From positions 3,100,001-3,164,000 of the forward strand of contig JBCAQO010000001.1 of assembly GCA_039111635.1 (NCBI GenBank): a stretch of DNA of 64,000 bases, given 5' to 3'. How positions within the stretch are numbered: the stretch's first letter is position 1; every line of letters starts with the position of its first letter. This document shows, piece after piece, positions 12,301 to 23,034 of this stretch. The notes under the pieces were generated by a model, which searched no databases, was not told the DNA's origin, and saw only the letters and a program-made list of their open reading frames with translations. The translations under genes and the position numbers were made by a program. This stretch comes from Heterobasidion occidentale. Lineage: Eukaryota; Basidiomycota; Agaricomycetes; Russulales; Bondarzewiaceae.

Positions 12301-12968
12301 CGCGACTGAAGCGCTTTCTCTAGAGCTTTTTGAGAATGATCAGGCCACAAACCCAGAGATGGAAGTGAAGTCCCGAAGGAATTGTGGGTACTATTGCGTG
12401 ATGTAGTTGAAGTGGTACGTGGGCGGTGCGAACGAATAGTAGGACCGGAGCCCGCGACCGGTGGGGGGCGTCGTATATGTTCAGAACTATAGCTTGTGCC
12501 TAGCGCACTGCCTTGATTCCCACTTGTTCGTGACAATGTCCGTCTCCGCCCCGTAGAATCCAGTACTGCACCATCTCCGGATCCTCCACCATCCTCTGTA
12601 CCACCCGTACTGTCAATGGAGAGGCCCCCAACAGTGGCTACGGAGGCTGAAGAGATCTTGCGAGAACGTTTCCGAGCGAAAGCAATATCGAGGTCGTCAG
12701 AAAGACTACCGACAGCTGTGAATTGTGATTGTCCGTAAGGTTGTGAGAGAGCAGATGCTAGCGCGTCGCGAGCAGGAAATGGGGTGAAATCCTTGATCTG
12801 GACACGGGTTATATGTCTAAGGAGAGGCTGAGGTAGACGCAATGGCAAAGATCAATTTGGAACAATGACATGACACCCACTGAGAAGAGACTCAACTTGC
12901 ACGTTCCATGCCTCGTCATGAATTGCCTCGAATGTCTCAGAGACAGGAGTTACTCGTGGATTAGCCAT
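9369..12968 (-). CDS. VPS38: Vps38/UVRAG-like subunit of the Vps34 PI3-kinase complex (Atg14/UVRAG family)
   Basis: These proteins join Vps34, Vps15 and Beclin/Atg6 on endosomes or autophagic membranes. The start at 12968 gives MANPRVTPVSETFEAIHDEA, and an intron follows VQVESLL. N-terminal exons (to 11379) contain a C2-like segment (TVQRVTINLWGRTTL; KMMGEWNVDLANL) split by about 280 residues of Ser/Thr-rich sequence. Next come coiled coils (LSKLERDVEKLV; REVSEREAIVAEWL; RRSDLRKRRELLNQARQMQE). The conserved C-terminal domain is clear: IRVALVTTLASIFPIDLL, VYPITYVGSRSLVRDGIS, then a segment ending YRFEYGVFLLNKDIDLLMSD and LRALDMRHTLPNLKNLLLTL. A Ser-rich tail ends at 9369. UVRAG/Vps38 fits better than Atg14 because of the C2-like part and the absence of an N-terminal Cys cluster. 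Confidence 0.85.
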
Positions 12969-13361
12969 GTTATCTATGCGACCCTGGTCGTCTAAGAAGT
13001 ATCTTCAATCCAACAGAGGGATGGAAGCCTTGAAATGGCGGATGTTGGAGTGAAGAAATGAAGTCAGTTTTGGAACATAGGTCAGCTGAATGAAATATGA
13101 CACGGTAGATGGTGACTCCAGGGAGACAGATTGAGAGTGTGAAAGGCGGTTGTAGACAGTTATGGACGTTGGTCGTCCTTAGTGTGCGCGGATTGAACGC
13201 CACTATGGCTTACTAGTAGTCGACTAGTCTCTCACAACTTCACAAGTCAGCGCTGGCCCTTAGAACGGTGACTCCACATTGGCTCTGACTGGTATGCACT
13301 TCAATTTTGACAGTGCAAGTCTTCTCCTTTTTAATCACGATCTATCCAGAGTCGATTGACA

Positions 13362-14967
13362 ATGGCGCCGAAAGCACGCATAGTTCGCAAAAATTCCACG
13401 TCGATAAAAAATGCCAATGGCCCAACTGTGAGGGACGTAGGTGCAATGCCTCCCCCTCCAGATCCTCCTCCCCCTCAGGCTATCTTGGAACCGGAAGCCG
13501 TTGCGCTGTCCCGGTGTCTGCAAGTGCGTGACCCCCATCTTTTGTGAACGATCACTAACTCGGCATATCTGTCTCTGACCGGTCGTGTCTAGAATGCAGG
13601 TGTGAAGACAGGGCAGATATACGCTTTTTATGCTGATGCTCGGAGAATGTACGTTCTCAATACAAGCCTTTGCTGCTCCTTCAAACATCTATTCCAGAGG
13701 TGTTGATAAATATGCCGCACAACCCCCGCGATCTCTGACTACTGCACTGGGTCGTGAAGTAGAGAAGTATGACCAATTGTGCGATGCTATAGAGTCTTAC
13801 ACGGTTGGTCATACTTTATATTGTCCTGACCCTTGCCAACACCTCTCATTTTGTCAGGCCCGAGCAATCTCTGTTCTACAACGAGACTTAGAGCGCGAAA
13901 AGGCTCGCCTGAAGGCAGAAGAAGAGGCGCAGGCGCTGCAAACACAGTTACAGGAGGAAAAAATAGTATCTGTGTCTGCAACGGCAACAGTACCGACGAA
14001 TGGCTCAACGGTCACAGAACTGCCCGCTGTCACTATGCCAGGCACACAAGGGAGCCCATCAGCTCTTGTCTCTGGTAGCTCTCTGGCCGGGCGCCGCCCT
14101 TCCGCCATATCTCTTTCGTCTTTGAACCGTCCTCAATTTCCCCATAAACTTGACCTCTCAGCCGCTGCATTGCGAATCAACCCAGAAGAGCTGTCACAGG
14201 GCTTGGCCTCTCCTGTTACGCTCGCACCTAAGTCCGGACGGCTCACCGCGACAGATGAACTTCCGCCCGACTTCATGGCCGCGCTCGCTTCAACAGAAGC
14301 AGCAACTGCAGCAAATAGATCCGTTGATCTCGCTATTCTTCCGGATAAGCCTGCTGGCGCCGTGAATATCAATACAGAACCTACCCTTGGAAGTTCGGCT
14401 GATAGGCCTATCGAACTGGATCTGGAAGGCATGGACATCGACATGTCTGACATGGAAGGTTTATTCAGCGAAGCTGGTTCCAATATCAATACCAGTGCTG
14501 GTGATGTTGGCCTGTTTCAGCAGTCCACGCAGCCTACGCAGTCTACAGCTACCACAGGAAAAAAATCTGACACTGTATTGGACGTAGGTGTCTTAGAAGC
14601 TCTGTCCAACACTCGTCCGGTGCAGAACCATGGTGGTAATATCTTCGGTTCCCTCGGCCGCTCGCAGCAATTGAACACAGACGGGGATTTATTTCCCGCC
14701 GTCTCTGCCCCTTCTGCACCCACTAGTACTAGTCAACCGACGGCTGCGTCGCCACAGTCCCTTCTAGCGAGCCTTGCAGGTGCAGGGAGTAGTTCATCCA
14801 CCAACGCCCAGGGACCCTCTGGTCCGGGCGCTTCTTTCGATGAAAACGGTATGGATTTCGAAGACTTCCCGGCGAACTTCGAGTTTGATGGGCCCCTGGG
14901 AGCGGACCATTTGCTGGCAGTGGAGGCTTTCTTGAACATGAATGGGACTTCTACAGAAAAGGCGTAG
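13362..14967 (+). CDS. Hypothetical coiled-coil, acidic Ser/Thr-rich protein
   Basis: The start ATG gives MAPKARIVRKNS and then a proline run. Introns at about 13526-13592, 13648-13698 and 13801-13857 join NAGVKTGQIYAFYADARR to GVDKYAAQPPRSLTTALGRE, then to VEKYDQLCDAIESYT and a charged helix ARAISVLQRDLEREKARLKA. The large last exon is Ser/Thr-rich with an acidic motif, DLEGMDIDMSDMEGLF, and a second near the end, FDENGMDFEDFPANFEFDG. Acidic plus hydrophobic patches like these resemble transcription activation segments, and the layout (conserved helical N-terminus, long low-complexity tail) resembles Mediator tail subunits such as Med2. That link is only inference; no domain is recognised with certainty. 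Convergent with the cullin-like gene. Confidence 0.75.
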
Positions 14968-15290
14968 GCATGTTGGAATTGTACATTCTTCCACAATACG
15001 AGTGTATAAAGTAGGCTGGATTACGCGGCCACCCTGCATTTTGACTAAAATCACGTCGAGAGCCTTTGCTGACGCATACTGGTTAGCCCGAAACCGGCAA
15101 AGTGAACAATACGTGGATGCGTGCTTGGTACACGCCATGAATCGCATAGCAACCAGGGCAGTGATAGGACTTTTTTTTTCTTTTGCGGAGGCATCTGTGA
15201 GAACAATCTGTACGTATCGAAAATGAAATGGGACTATTAGATATGTCGGGAAAAAAAACATTGCCGTCACAGAGTTTGTGCTCATACCGA

Positions 15291-16410
15291 TTACGTTGAA
15301 GACAAAGCAGCAAAACTGGACAACCGCCTGCATAACGGATGGTCCGTCTGCGTTCCCACAGTCTTCATTATTTTCGCCATCTCCCCCGCCAACCTTCGTT
15401 TTTCTTGTTTCTCGATATCTTGTGATTCCAACAAGGTCTGCATGGCGTGCATCAGACGGGACTGGGAGCCATGGGCTGGGAGGAGTCGCTTGCCCTTCTT
15501 TTTCGCCTTGGTTTTACCTTTTACTTTGATGACGGTCAACATTGGTTCCAGTACCTCAGTTCGGAACCGTCGGTGTGCAAGGGACGTCAGCGGTACGATG
15601 CGCTCCAGCCCACTCGCCGCTTCCGCACTCGCTTCCGCCACCGCAAGGTCCTCAGGGGGGTTACCTTCGCGGTAACCCCATTTCTCGAGCTCGAGCGCTC
15701 GGCGTTGTTGCAGCTTCATAGAAATGGTATCGAGCGAATCCGTCTCGTTAGAGGGATGGATGAGCTCGTCGATTATGTCACTAAGGCAAAGCCAGCCTTT
15801 ATCCTCATCTATAGCTCCCTTCACATAATGCCTGTTAAGTGCGTTCTGGGACATGTCATTGTATAAATTTCAATGAATAAGCCTACCGATTCACGTAATC
15901 CAAGAGACGACTGATAGCCTGCGCGCCTGATGAATAGCGGTGGAAGCAGGGGATCAAATATTGAACCAGGGCTATGTCGCCTTGGGGGGCGCTGAGAAGA
16001 TACTCGCGCCCGATTTCGGCGAAGTAGCCGTCTATATGCTGATATAGATCTGTTCGTGATGAAGACATTCCAGATTGTTGTCGAGAAGCAAGAGAGTCGT
16101 GCGATGGTATGGACGGAGATGTGGAAGCAAGCATGGACATCAAGGAAGAGCTGGGGGTGAGATCGGATTTGGGAGACTGAGAGCCAGTAAAATAGTTATA
16201 GACGGCGGTATGGATGCCCATATGATAGCCGACGTCGATCGCAGGAGGCTTAAAGATATTATCTATGGGGGTGATGAGGATATGGTCAAGTGCCGGCTTG
16301 ATGTATCCCCATAGTGCAGGTAAAGAGGCAGCAGGATTTGCGCTGCTCGTGGATGGACTCGAGAATGGTTCGGGTCTCACAGGCGTTGCTACTATACCCT
16401 TCCGCAACAT
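15291..16410 (-). CDS. Cullin N-terminal-like protein lacking the cullin C-terminal half
   Basis: Two exons (16410-15887 and 15831-15291, intron 55 nt) give about 350 residues. The cullin-repeat signature is LPALWGYIKPALDHIL followed by DVGYHMGIHTAVYNYFTGS, which parallels the W-x2-L...Y-M-x-LYT-x-VYNYCT segment of cullin repeat 1. LYQHIDGYFAEIGREYLLSA, LIPCFHRYSSGAQAISRLLD and YVNRHYVKGAIDEDKGW match the following helices. The protein then ends with a Lys-rich stretch (VKGKTKAKKKGKR) and a Leu/Lys tail. Canonical cullins have about 750 residues; the Rbx1-binding and neddylation region is absent here. The start is taken as the ATG at 16410, 30 residues before the homology. The in-frame sequence upstream of it does not resemble a cullin N-terminus. 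Confidence 0.7.
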
Positions 16411-16847
16411 GTCGCAAGTCTGCTTCGGTACAATGATGAGTGTGGTGAGTTCCACAAATTCACGGTCTGTAGCAACGAGTGATGGATCGTAGTGGATCAC
16501 GAAGAAGTTAGCTTGAACCAAATAGGCAAGTCTTGTAGTTGGGAAATCATGCTCCCGATCTCAGTGAAGCAGGAGTTCGAAACTCGTCACAACAGCTCTG
16601 CTATTAGGACGCAGTCGCAAATAGCATCAATGATAATACAAGCCAAACTCCAAGCATGACATGCTGACACTGTGGACGAAATCCCATAATTGAAAGCAAA
16701 GCAAGAATCCACAATATGCGACTACACAAATAGGCATTACTCAAGTACTCAAGGCGATTATGGCATACAAACAAATGGACTGTGCAAGAGAACGTATGAT
16801 ATGAGGCTAATATGAAGTGTACATATATATAACAGAGCGCAAATAGG

Positions 16848-19435
16848 TTACACGATACCAAGAATGATGGTCACCCGCAAACTAACTTCCTTTTCGCTGG
16901 GTATTGGTATGGTTTCTACGCTGTTCCCAACAACTTCAAGGTATTCCTCAGTTCGCAGTGAACTGCTTTTCCACCCCCAGCTTTGACTTACTTTGAACAC
17001 GTCTGGTGCACTGGTGAATTGTGTCAGAGAAGAACCTGTTGCGCTCGCACACGAAATTGTAAAATATGCAGATACAGCAGAACGCGGGTCCCGATACGGC
17101 TGAACTGGTGCGACGGGTGGTGCAGTAGCGGGAAGCTTAGGTGGAGGTGACGACACTGGAGAAGAAGCAGTAGGCGTCATTGACCGGATTGGTGAAAGCA
17201 TAGGATGGCCAGGAGGTGAGTGATGGATCGTGGGTGTCGAGACAGAAGGGTAAATGGCAGGAGGTGAGGATGGGCTGCGTGTGTGTGTCTTAGCGCTTTG
17301 CTCGGGAAGGTGGACACCAAAAGGTGCGGATGGAGGGGGGATTGGATCGATGTTTGACTGGCGATGAAGGTACACACCAAGTTGAATGCCCTTCTTGCGC
17401 ACCAACTGAACGTACACATTGAATAAGTTACCTGCATACCAGATTGTCTGGGAATGTAATCGTGACTTCTCCCGTAACGCTTCGACATCCCAGAATTCGA
17501 CCGCAAAGCGAAAAGGCGGGTGGGGCAAGAAACGATGTGAAGGGTCAATCAGAGTTCTCTGAACCAAATCCGCAGCGACGCAGCGACGATTCTTCAGGCC
17601 AAAGAACGTGGACTCGGACGTGTCCACAATTGCGGCGCGTTTGCTGCCTAAGGACCGATTGAAAAGTTCGTCCATCGATGCTCCTTCAATACCAGTGTTG
17701 TCACCGATACGCAAAGATGAATCGTTAGGAATCGGCCAATATGGCTGATTTCTTTCTGTGTCTTGAAATGGAGAAGATAATCTGGTAACTATGTCTGATT
17801 GTGAAACCGAAATACCAAGCTCGTCTCGACGATTGAGCAGTCCAGGGGATGAAGTCGGCGACGCAGTTGGGCGTGCCGTGATTGTGTGCTGTAGAAGAGA
17901 TTGACTCCAATGTGCTGCCTGGATGACATGTATTGGAACATATGTTCGTCCATTTGTCGGTGATATATCTCGAGATATGTATACGAGATCGTCCAGCAGC
18001 TGGCAACATGTTATCAGCGGACAGATATAAAGAGGTAAAAGACCTTACATACCATATTCGCATAATATATCCCTTCGGAAAACATCTTCGTGAATTCGAC
18101 CTCTTCCTTCTCGTTGATGCCTTCGTCCCTCCTCATCTCTACAACCGCCTTTGCCAGATCGTATCGTTCCCTCTCTCCTCGGACAAAAAGAGAATCCGAT
18201 GACACGAGCGCACGTACCCATTTTGCATCTAAACCACCTTTCCGCCATAAAACTGGTACGACAGGCGGAGATGGCTTATTCAAATCAAGCCCGACATAAT
18301 TCCAGCTAGATGGCATAGTAGAGCGACGTCCAGAAGGCTGTCCAGATGCTGGTGTGACCGACTGTGAGTCTGACTTGCGTCTGTTCGTCAATTGCTGTTC
18401 GTATACTAACATATCAGCACCCCAACGAGCCAGCCAACATGCGGCTGCCTCGCCAATCTTGTCCGATACAGCACCATAATAGAAGCAGAGGGCGTTGACA
18501 TCGTGTTCACTTGAATGTATCTGGGAAGAATGGCCGGAATCCTCGGAATCCGAGAGTGCATCAGCTGGGTCTTCTTTCTTCATGTGCAGGTCCTCTGCAG
18601 ATGTCTCCTCTGCGGGCTTGTCGACTTTTGGTTCATCTTTGATTGAGAAAGATCGGAGGCTTGAAGTCAGGGTATCAGCAGTCTCAAACTTGACGGGAAA
18701 GGCAACTTCCTCGAGGCCCACAGCAGCCTCGAGGTCATCTTCCTGTGGGGGACCGATGCCTTGGCCGATGGCAAATTTGAGGTAGGGTACAACTGTGAGT
18801 GGTCCGACGGAGGATAGAATAGAAGTCAGAGCTTGTGAGGCAACTGAAGGGATGGATAGGTATATGGAAACAGCAAGAAGTGACATGAGGAAGCGAGGGG
18901 TGGCTGGTTGTTGGCCTGCGGGGACTTCAGCGGGAGGCAGTTGGTTCAAGAACGACGCAGTCAGAGGTTGAGCAGGAGTGGGAATGATGGCATCGATGAA
19001 TAGCTGCGGTCCCCCCCCATAAAGTCGAGCAATACATAGCCTATTTGTACGTCAACTAAAGATCCCCTGGCCAAAGACGAACATGGGCGTACTCGAATGC
19101 TGCGCGAGTGATGTTTGTATCGTTAAAAACGATGTCGATCTGATCTTGGTGCCGACTAGATGTATTCTGCTTACTTGTGGACTCCACAAATCCTCCCGTG
19201 AATAGGGAACGGAAGAAACCCTGAAGACGGATGCAGACACGATATCAGCACGACTGAGCATCGAGCGTGTATGACGCGAGAATCTCACAGCTTGGATGAG
19301 GACAACGCGATGAAGCCGGTAGATAGCTCTCCATGTTCCATCAACATTCAATACGACATCGGCAGCTTTCCCCTCCAGGAACGAGTTGTAGAGATGAGCC
19401 TGAATATCTGTCGAGGACGGTCCAGATGAATTCAT
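16848..19435 (-). CDS. BTB/POZ domain protein (germ-cell-less-like layout)
   Basis: The start at 19435 gives MNSSGPSSTDIQAHLYNSFL. A BTB fold follows: EGKAADVVLNVDGTWRAIYR, LHRVVLIQAGFFRSLFTGGF, then QIDIVFNDTNITRAAFE and CIARLYGGGPQL. The exon at 18949-18060 reads LLAVSIYLSIPSVASQALTS, an acidic Ser-rich insert and a BACK-like helical part (SDKIGEAAACWLARWGADML). The last large exon (17714-16848) contains SESTFFGLKNRRCVAADLVQ, FRFAVEFWDVEALREKSRLH, VYVQLVRKKGIQLGVYLHRQ, a Pro/Ser-rich insert and a C-terminal beta segment. BTB-BACK proteins often act as substrate adaptors for Cul3 ligases or in nuclear organisation. Which role applies here is not visible. It lies directly beside the truncated cullin-like gene. 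Confidence 0.8.
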
Positions 19436-19653
19436 GTATATGTCGGAATTTCCTGGGTTCTGTAGGGATCCGAACGAAAGCGGGAAGAAATGGCGGTGTA
19501 GGCACGCAGATCAAGAGGGTCTTCCCACAATTGGCCGAGGAACATGTTATCGCTTTTCTCTCATGAGGCGAATTAGATGCATCTGTCGTGAGCCAAGTCG
19601 CACGGCGGCCCGTCTGCCCCGCACTGGAATTCCCCGCGCTCCTTCATCTTGTC

Positions 19654-20549
19654 ATGTCCCACTACGCTCAGCCTCAGCCGCATCCTCGCTTTTCAGTTCT
19701 TTCTTCTTCCTCTCTTTCTTCTGCGGAGCTCCTTTCCCCCACAAACAGTTCTACTCGCTTTTCTCTTCCCTCTGCACCCTCGATAAGCACTACTATCGGG
19801 ACGCCCAAACCGTTGTCACGTCCCAACATCTATGACAGGCCCTTGAACAAGACACGAACCGCGGAGGTCTCCTCTTCCGCGTTCGCGTTTCTCTTTTCCG
19901 AGGTGGTGCAGTACACGCAAAAGCGCGTCAGTGGTATTAATGACCTTGAGCGCCGGTCAGTCTAGATACCTCTTATGCACCCTGGTCGTTCTAAACATCT
20001 TGTACAGTTTGAACACTCTCGGCTACCGCCTCGGCACACGGGTTCTTGAACTCATGGTCTGGCGTGCAGAATCGGCATCCAAAACGCCGAAGCGAGAAAT
20101 TCGTTTTTTGCCAGCCCTCATGTCCATACATACCAATGTTTGGAAAGCTGTGTTCGGAAAGCCTGCCGATGCTATAGAGAAGAGTGTCGAAAATGAGGAC
20201 GAGTGTACGAATAAATACTTTGTGGTTTTCGGTTGCTTACTTTTGACGCAACCTTTAGACATGATCATTGACAATGACCCCATCATCACTCGCAATATAT
20301 CTATTCCTCGCGATATGAGTCAGCTCAGCTGTTCATCGTTCACAGCCGGCATCGTTGAAGCAGTTCTTGATGGTCTAGGATTTGTGAGGGCATCTGCTGC
20401 TTTTCTTGGTACAATCTCACTTCCCCCCCTTTTTTTAGCCTGCTCGTGTCACTGCACATAACACACCGAACGACCTCTACCCTGCACGGACAACCATTTT
20501 GATAAAATTAGAAAAGAGTGTGTTAGAGCGCGAGGAGCTCTTCAAGTAA
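19654..20549 (+). CDS. TRS31: TRAPP complex subunit 5 (Trs31/TRAPPC5)
   Basis: TRAPPC5 is a core Bet3-family subunit of the TRAPP Rab GEF, which acts in ER-Golgi and Golgi traffic. After a Ser/Pro-rich N-terminal extension of about 60 residues (typical of fungal Trs31), the Bet3 fold begins: NIYDRPLNKTRTAEVSSSAF, AFLFSEVVQYTQKRVSGIND, LERRLNTLGYRLGTRVLEL and a KTPKREIRFLPALMSIHTN segment. Then come VWKAVFGKPADAIEKSVENE, YMIIDNDPIITRNISIPRD, SCSSFTAGIVEAVLDGLGFP and the final helix TTILIKLEKSVLEREELFK, with a TAA at 20547-20549. Introns fall near 19957-20007, 20206-20259 and 20384-20437. An in-frame ATG at 19588 is possible, but 19654 (ATGTCCCAC) is preferred. Divergent from the BTB gene. Confidence 0.92.
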
Positions 20550-20803
20550 ATATGTCTAACCATAGGTACAGTTTGTAGCATTCTTTCACCCAAATGAGGA
20601 ATACCTTTCTCTCTGAAGCGATCATATTGTTAGGCTGTCAACGCCAGCCTGGCCGCACTGAAGTCATCGCGTGATTAGATTATCTTATCTCTCCCGCTTT
20701 CGACACTTTCCAGCACTTTCCCTTATCTCACAGCTGTGTCTCGAGGTCACTTTACACCTGCTTCTCCCACTATCCTGCCTGAGGATCACCCAACAGGACA
20801 ACG

Positions 20804-21931
20804 ATGACAACGATACGCCGACTCCATATTTCGCCACCTTTGATCAACAGTTCCTGTGCATGGTCATCCGAGTTACACGAGCTGCAGGCGTTATTTGATT
20901 CTCCTCATACTGGAGCTGTGACAACTCGTACAACAACGCTGTTGGGATTCATCGAAACGTCCGAGCATACGGTGCGCCTCACATTTGCGGATAAGCGTTG
21001 TCGACAGATTTGAAGTGACGCATCATAGGTTGCTTTCACTCGTGAAACTCAGTCATCGTTGAACTCGTATGGCTATTCGCCCCATCCACTGGCGACATAT
21101 ATCAAAGATGTTCATAACATCCTTACCAATGCCCCTATGGGCTCTACGAAGCCTATCATCCTTAGCATCACGTCATCGTCTCCTAGTTCCATCACCTCCA
21201 TGATGGACGCTATCCAAGGGCTCCGCACAAAATTGCAGGACTCGCAGGGTCCAATTTCGCGGGTTGCCATCGAGCTCAATACGAGTTGCCCAAATATCAA
21301 AGGCTCACCTCCGCCCGCGTATACCGTCGCCCGTCTCGCTCCTATACTCTCTGCTCTTGCCTCCTACTTCTGGAGGGACCGTACGCTTGTGATCGGACTG
21401 AAGCTCCCACCCTACGTCTACGCGACACAGTTCGACGAGCTGATCGAGACCGTAGCTTCGTTTTCTCGCCCTGACCCAAGTGACAAGACGTGTCGCTTGA
21501 ATCCGTTCGCGTTCTTCACATCAACAAACACGCTTGGAAACTCCTTGTTATTTTCAGATCAAGCATTGCGGTCAAATCCCATTCAGGAGTCGAGGGACAA
21601 TGGTGATGGAGGAGATATCGACGCGGACGGGATCTTTGCAAACGCGAGGATATTCTCGCTCCCAACTGTCTTAGGTGGTCTAGCCGGCGAAGCGATCCAT
21701 TCACTATCACTTGGAAATGTATACTCGCTTACACGGGCTCTTGGGAAGCACGAGGATGAGTCGATCCGTGCGATCATCGTCATCGGCGTTGGAGGAGTCA
21801 CTACGAAGGAGGCACACAGACGAATGCGTCAAGCTGGGGCAAGGGTGGTGGCCTGCGCGACAATCCTTGGAAGAGAGGGAGTCAAAGCCTTTGAATCGGT
21901 GTCACTCATAGATGAGGAAATTCGGGCATAA
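20804..21931 (+). CDS. Dihydroorotate dehydrogenase, class 1 type
   Basis: This flavoprotein oxidises dihydroorotate to orotate in pyrimidine synthesis. The first exon reads SPPLINSSCAWSSELHELQA and VTTRTTTLLGF, the FMN-barrel entry. A 59-60 nt intron at about 20971-21029 follows SEHTV, and then comes SLNSYGYSPHPLATYI, matching the class 1 NS-x-G-x-P-N motif region. VAIELNTSCPNIKG carries the active-site loop; a Cys here is the class 1 hallmark, whereas mitochondrial class 2 enzymes use Ser. Later segments are FFTSTNTLGNSLLF, LPTVLGGLAGEAIHSLSLGN, IIVIGVGGVTTKEAHRRMRQ and ARVVACATILGREGVKAFE. No mitochondrial presequence or membrane helix is seen, so a cytosolic, fumarate-linked enzyme is inferred. 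About 355 residues, a little longer than class 1A enzymes. Confidence 0.85.
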
Positions 21932-22324
21932 ACAACTTGAGGGGAGACGGAGGGCCAAATATAGTCATTGCGCGATTCAATTCAATTTGGAATCCAGCAT
22001 TTGCTCCGCATTTATTACTTCAGTCACAGGAAAATCACCCAGTCTGTATAGAGAGGGTTCTGTACAGGTTACAATGCGTTGATCCATGTCTTTTATTTTT
22101 GCGTGTTCACTGTTCACCATCCACCAGACTTGACAGGCTTTACGGCGTCGCGCCTCACGTGTCTGAGGCATGACTTGCTGTAAACAACACGTGGCTCACG
22201 TGGCTCTGAGACGTCGCGTCGCGTCGGTCTGAACACTTTACAAGGCTAGCCTCCTCCCCCATGGTTCGCCAGCACACACTGTTGCTCCTTGTTCCAGTCT
22301 ATTCCCTCTAGTTTTATATCACTT
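21932..22324. other. Intergenic region with CACGTG cluster
   Basis: About 390 bp lie between the DHODH stop and the putative RGG-rich ORF. The left part is probably 3' UTR. The right part holds three CACGTG hexamers and a GTCGCGTCGCGTCGG run. No tRNA or other RNA is recognisable. Confidence 0.5.
22156..22202. promoter_or_regulatory. Three CACGTG E-boxes in 47 bp
   Basis: CACGTG occurs at 22156-22161, 22188-22193 and 22197-22202. CACGTG is the core site of bHLH factors (Cbf1, Pho4 and SREBP-like types in fungi). The cluster is 120-170 bp upstream of the putative small plus-strand gene at 22325, a natural promoter distance. Confidence 0.5.
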
Positions 22325-22709
22325 ATGACTGCCATAATGACTCCTAGAAGGAAGAATGACCCTGCCGCGACGTCGACTAAGCCTCCTTTGACAAGAGCTA
22401 TGTAAGGGCTCACGACAAGATCGAGACGACGGTTACGCATGCCGCGAACGCAGTGACGGATCAGGGGACCGCAGTCAATATTTTGACCATGGCCTGGATC
22501 AGCGGAGCGGAGGCTACGATGGTGATCGTGACCGTAACGGAGGTCGAGGATATCCAAACAGGCGTGGCGATGAGGGCGGAAGGGGGGACAGCAATGGATC
22601 TGACGGGAGGAGGAGGGGCCGGAGAAGCGAGAACAAGGAGAGGTCGCCTAGAGGAGAACGACTCAGAGATGGTGAGACGTTGATAGGCGATGGAAAGAGG
22701 GTGGACTGA
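22325..22709 (+). CDS. Putative small Arg/Gly/Asp-rich (RGG-like) protein
   Basis: An ATG at 22325 gives MTAIMTPRRKNDPAATSTKP. A 51-nt GT-AG intron (22402-22452; donor GTAAGG, acceptor GCAG) then opens the frame DGSGDRSQYFDHGLDQRSGG, DRDRNGGRGYPNRRGDEGGR and a run of Arg/Asp/Gly to KERSPRGERLRDGE, with a TGA at 22707-22709. The total is about 110 residues. The RGG/RD composition looks like a disordered nucleic-acid-binding segment. It could be a small gene or the remains of a larger one. The opposite strand is also open (22246-22557), with one hydrophobic stretch, but it has no splice or start support. Function unknown. Confidence 0.4.
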
Positions 22710-23034
22710 TTTTTGTCTGCCATCGTATCTGTAGGTAGGTATTGTATCGGAAATCTGGGTCTGTATTTTTCGTTCTGCTGCTCTGCTACTCTTTTCTTCA
22801 GCGGCATTCCTCCCTTGTCCGTTTATTATGACTCTCGAAATTTGAATGATCTGGGACGTTTTGGCAATGTTGGTTCAAAAGGCTGACTGCAGCGGCACGA
22901 AAGCGGTAGAGTGGGAGGAAATAAGAGGAGATGCACTCCACAGCTAGTCATAAGACACATTAATTGACAACAAGCACGCATAGTAGACTCATTAACTGGA
23001 CACCTCCGATCCAGCACTTAGATATGACCCGATC

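Noticed and set aside
16604..16861. Hydrophobic minus-strand ORF between the cullin-like and BTB genes
   Set aside because: AT-rich intergenic sequence that overlaps the BTB stop; no signal peptide logic or homologue recognised.
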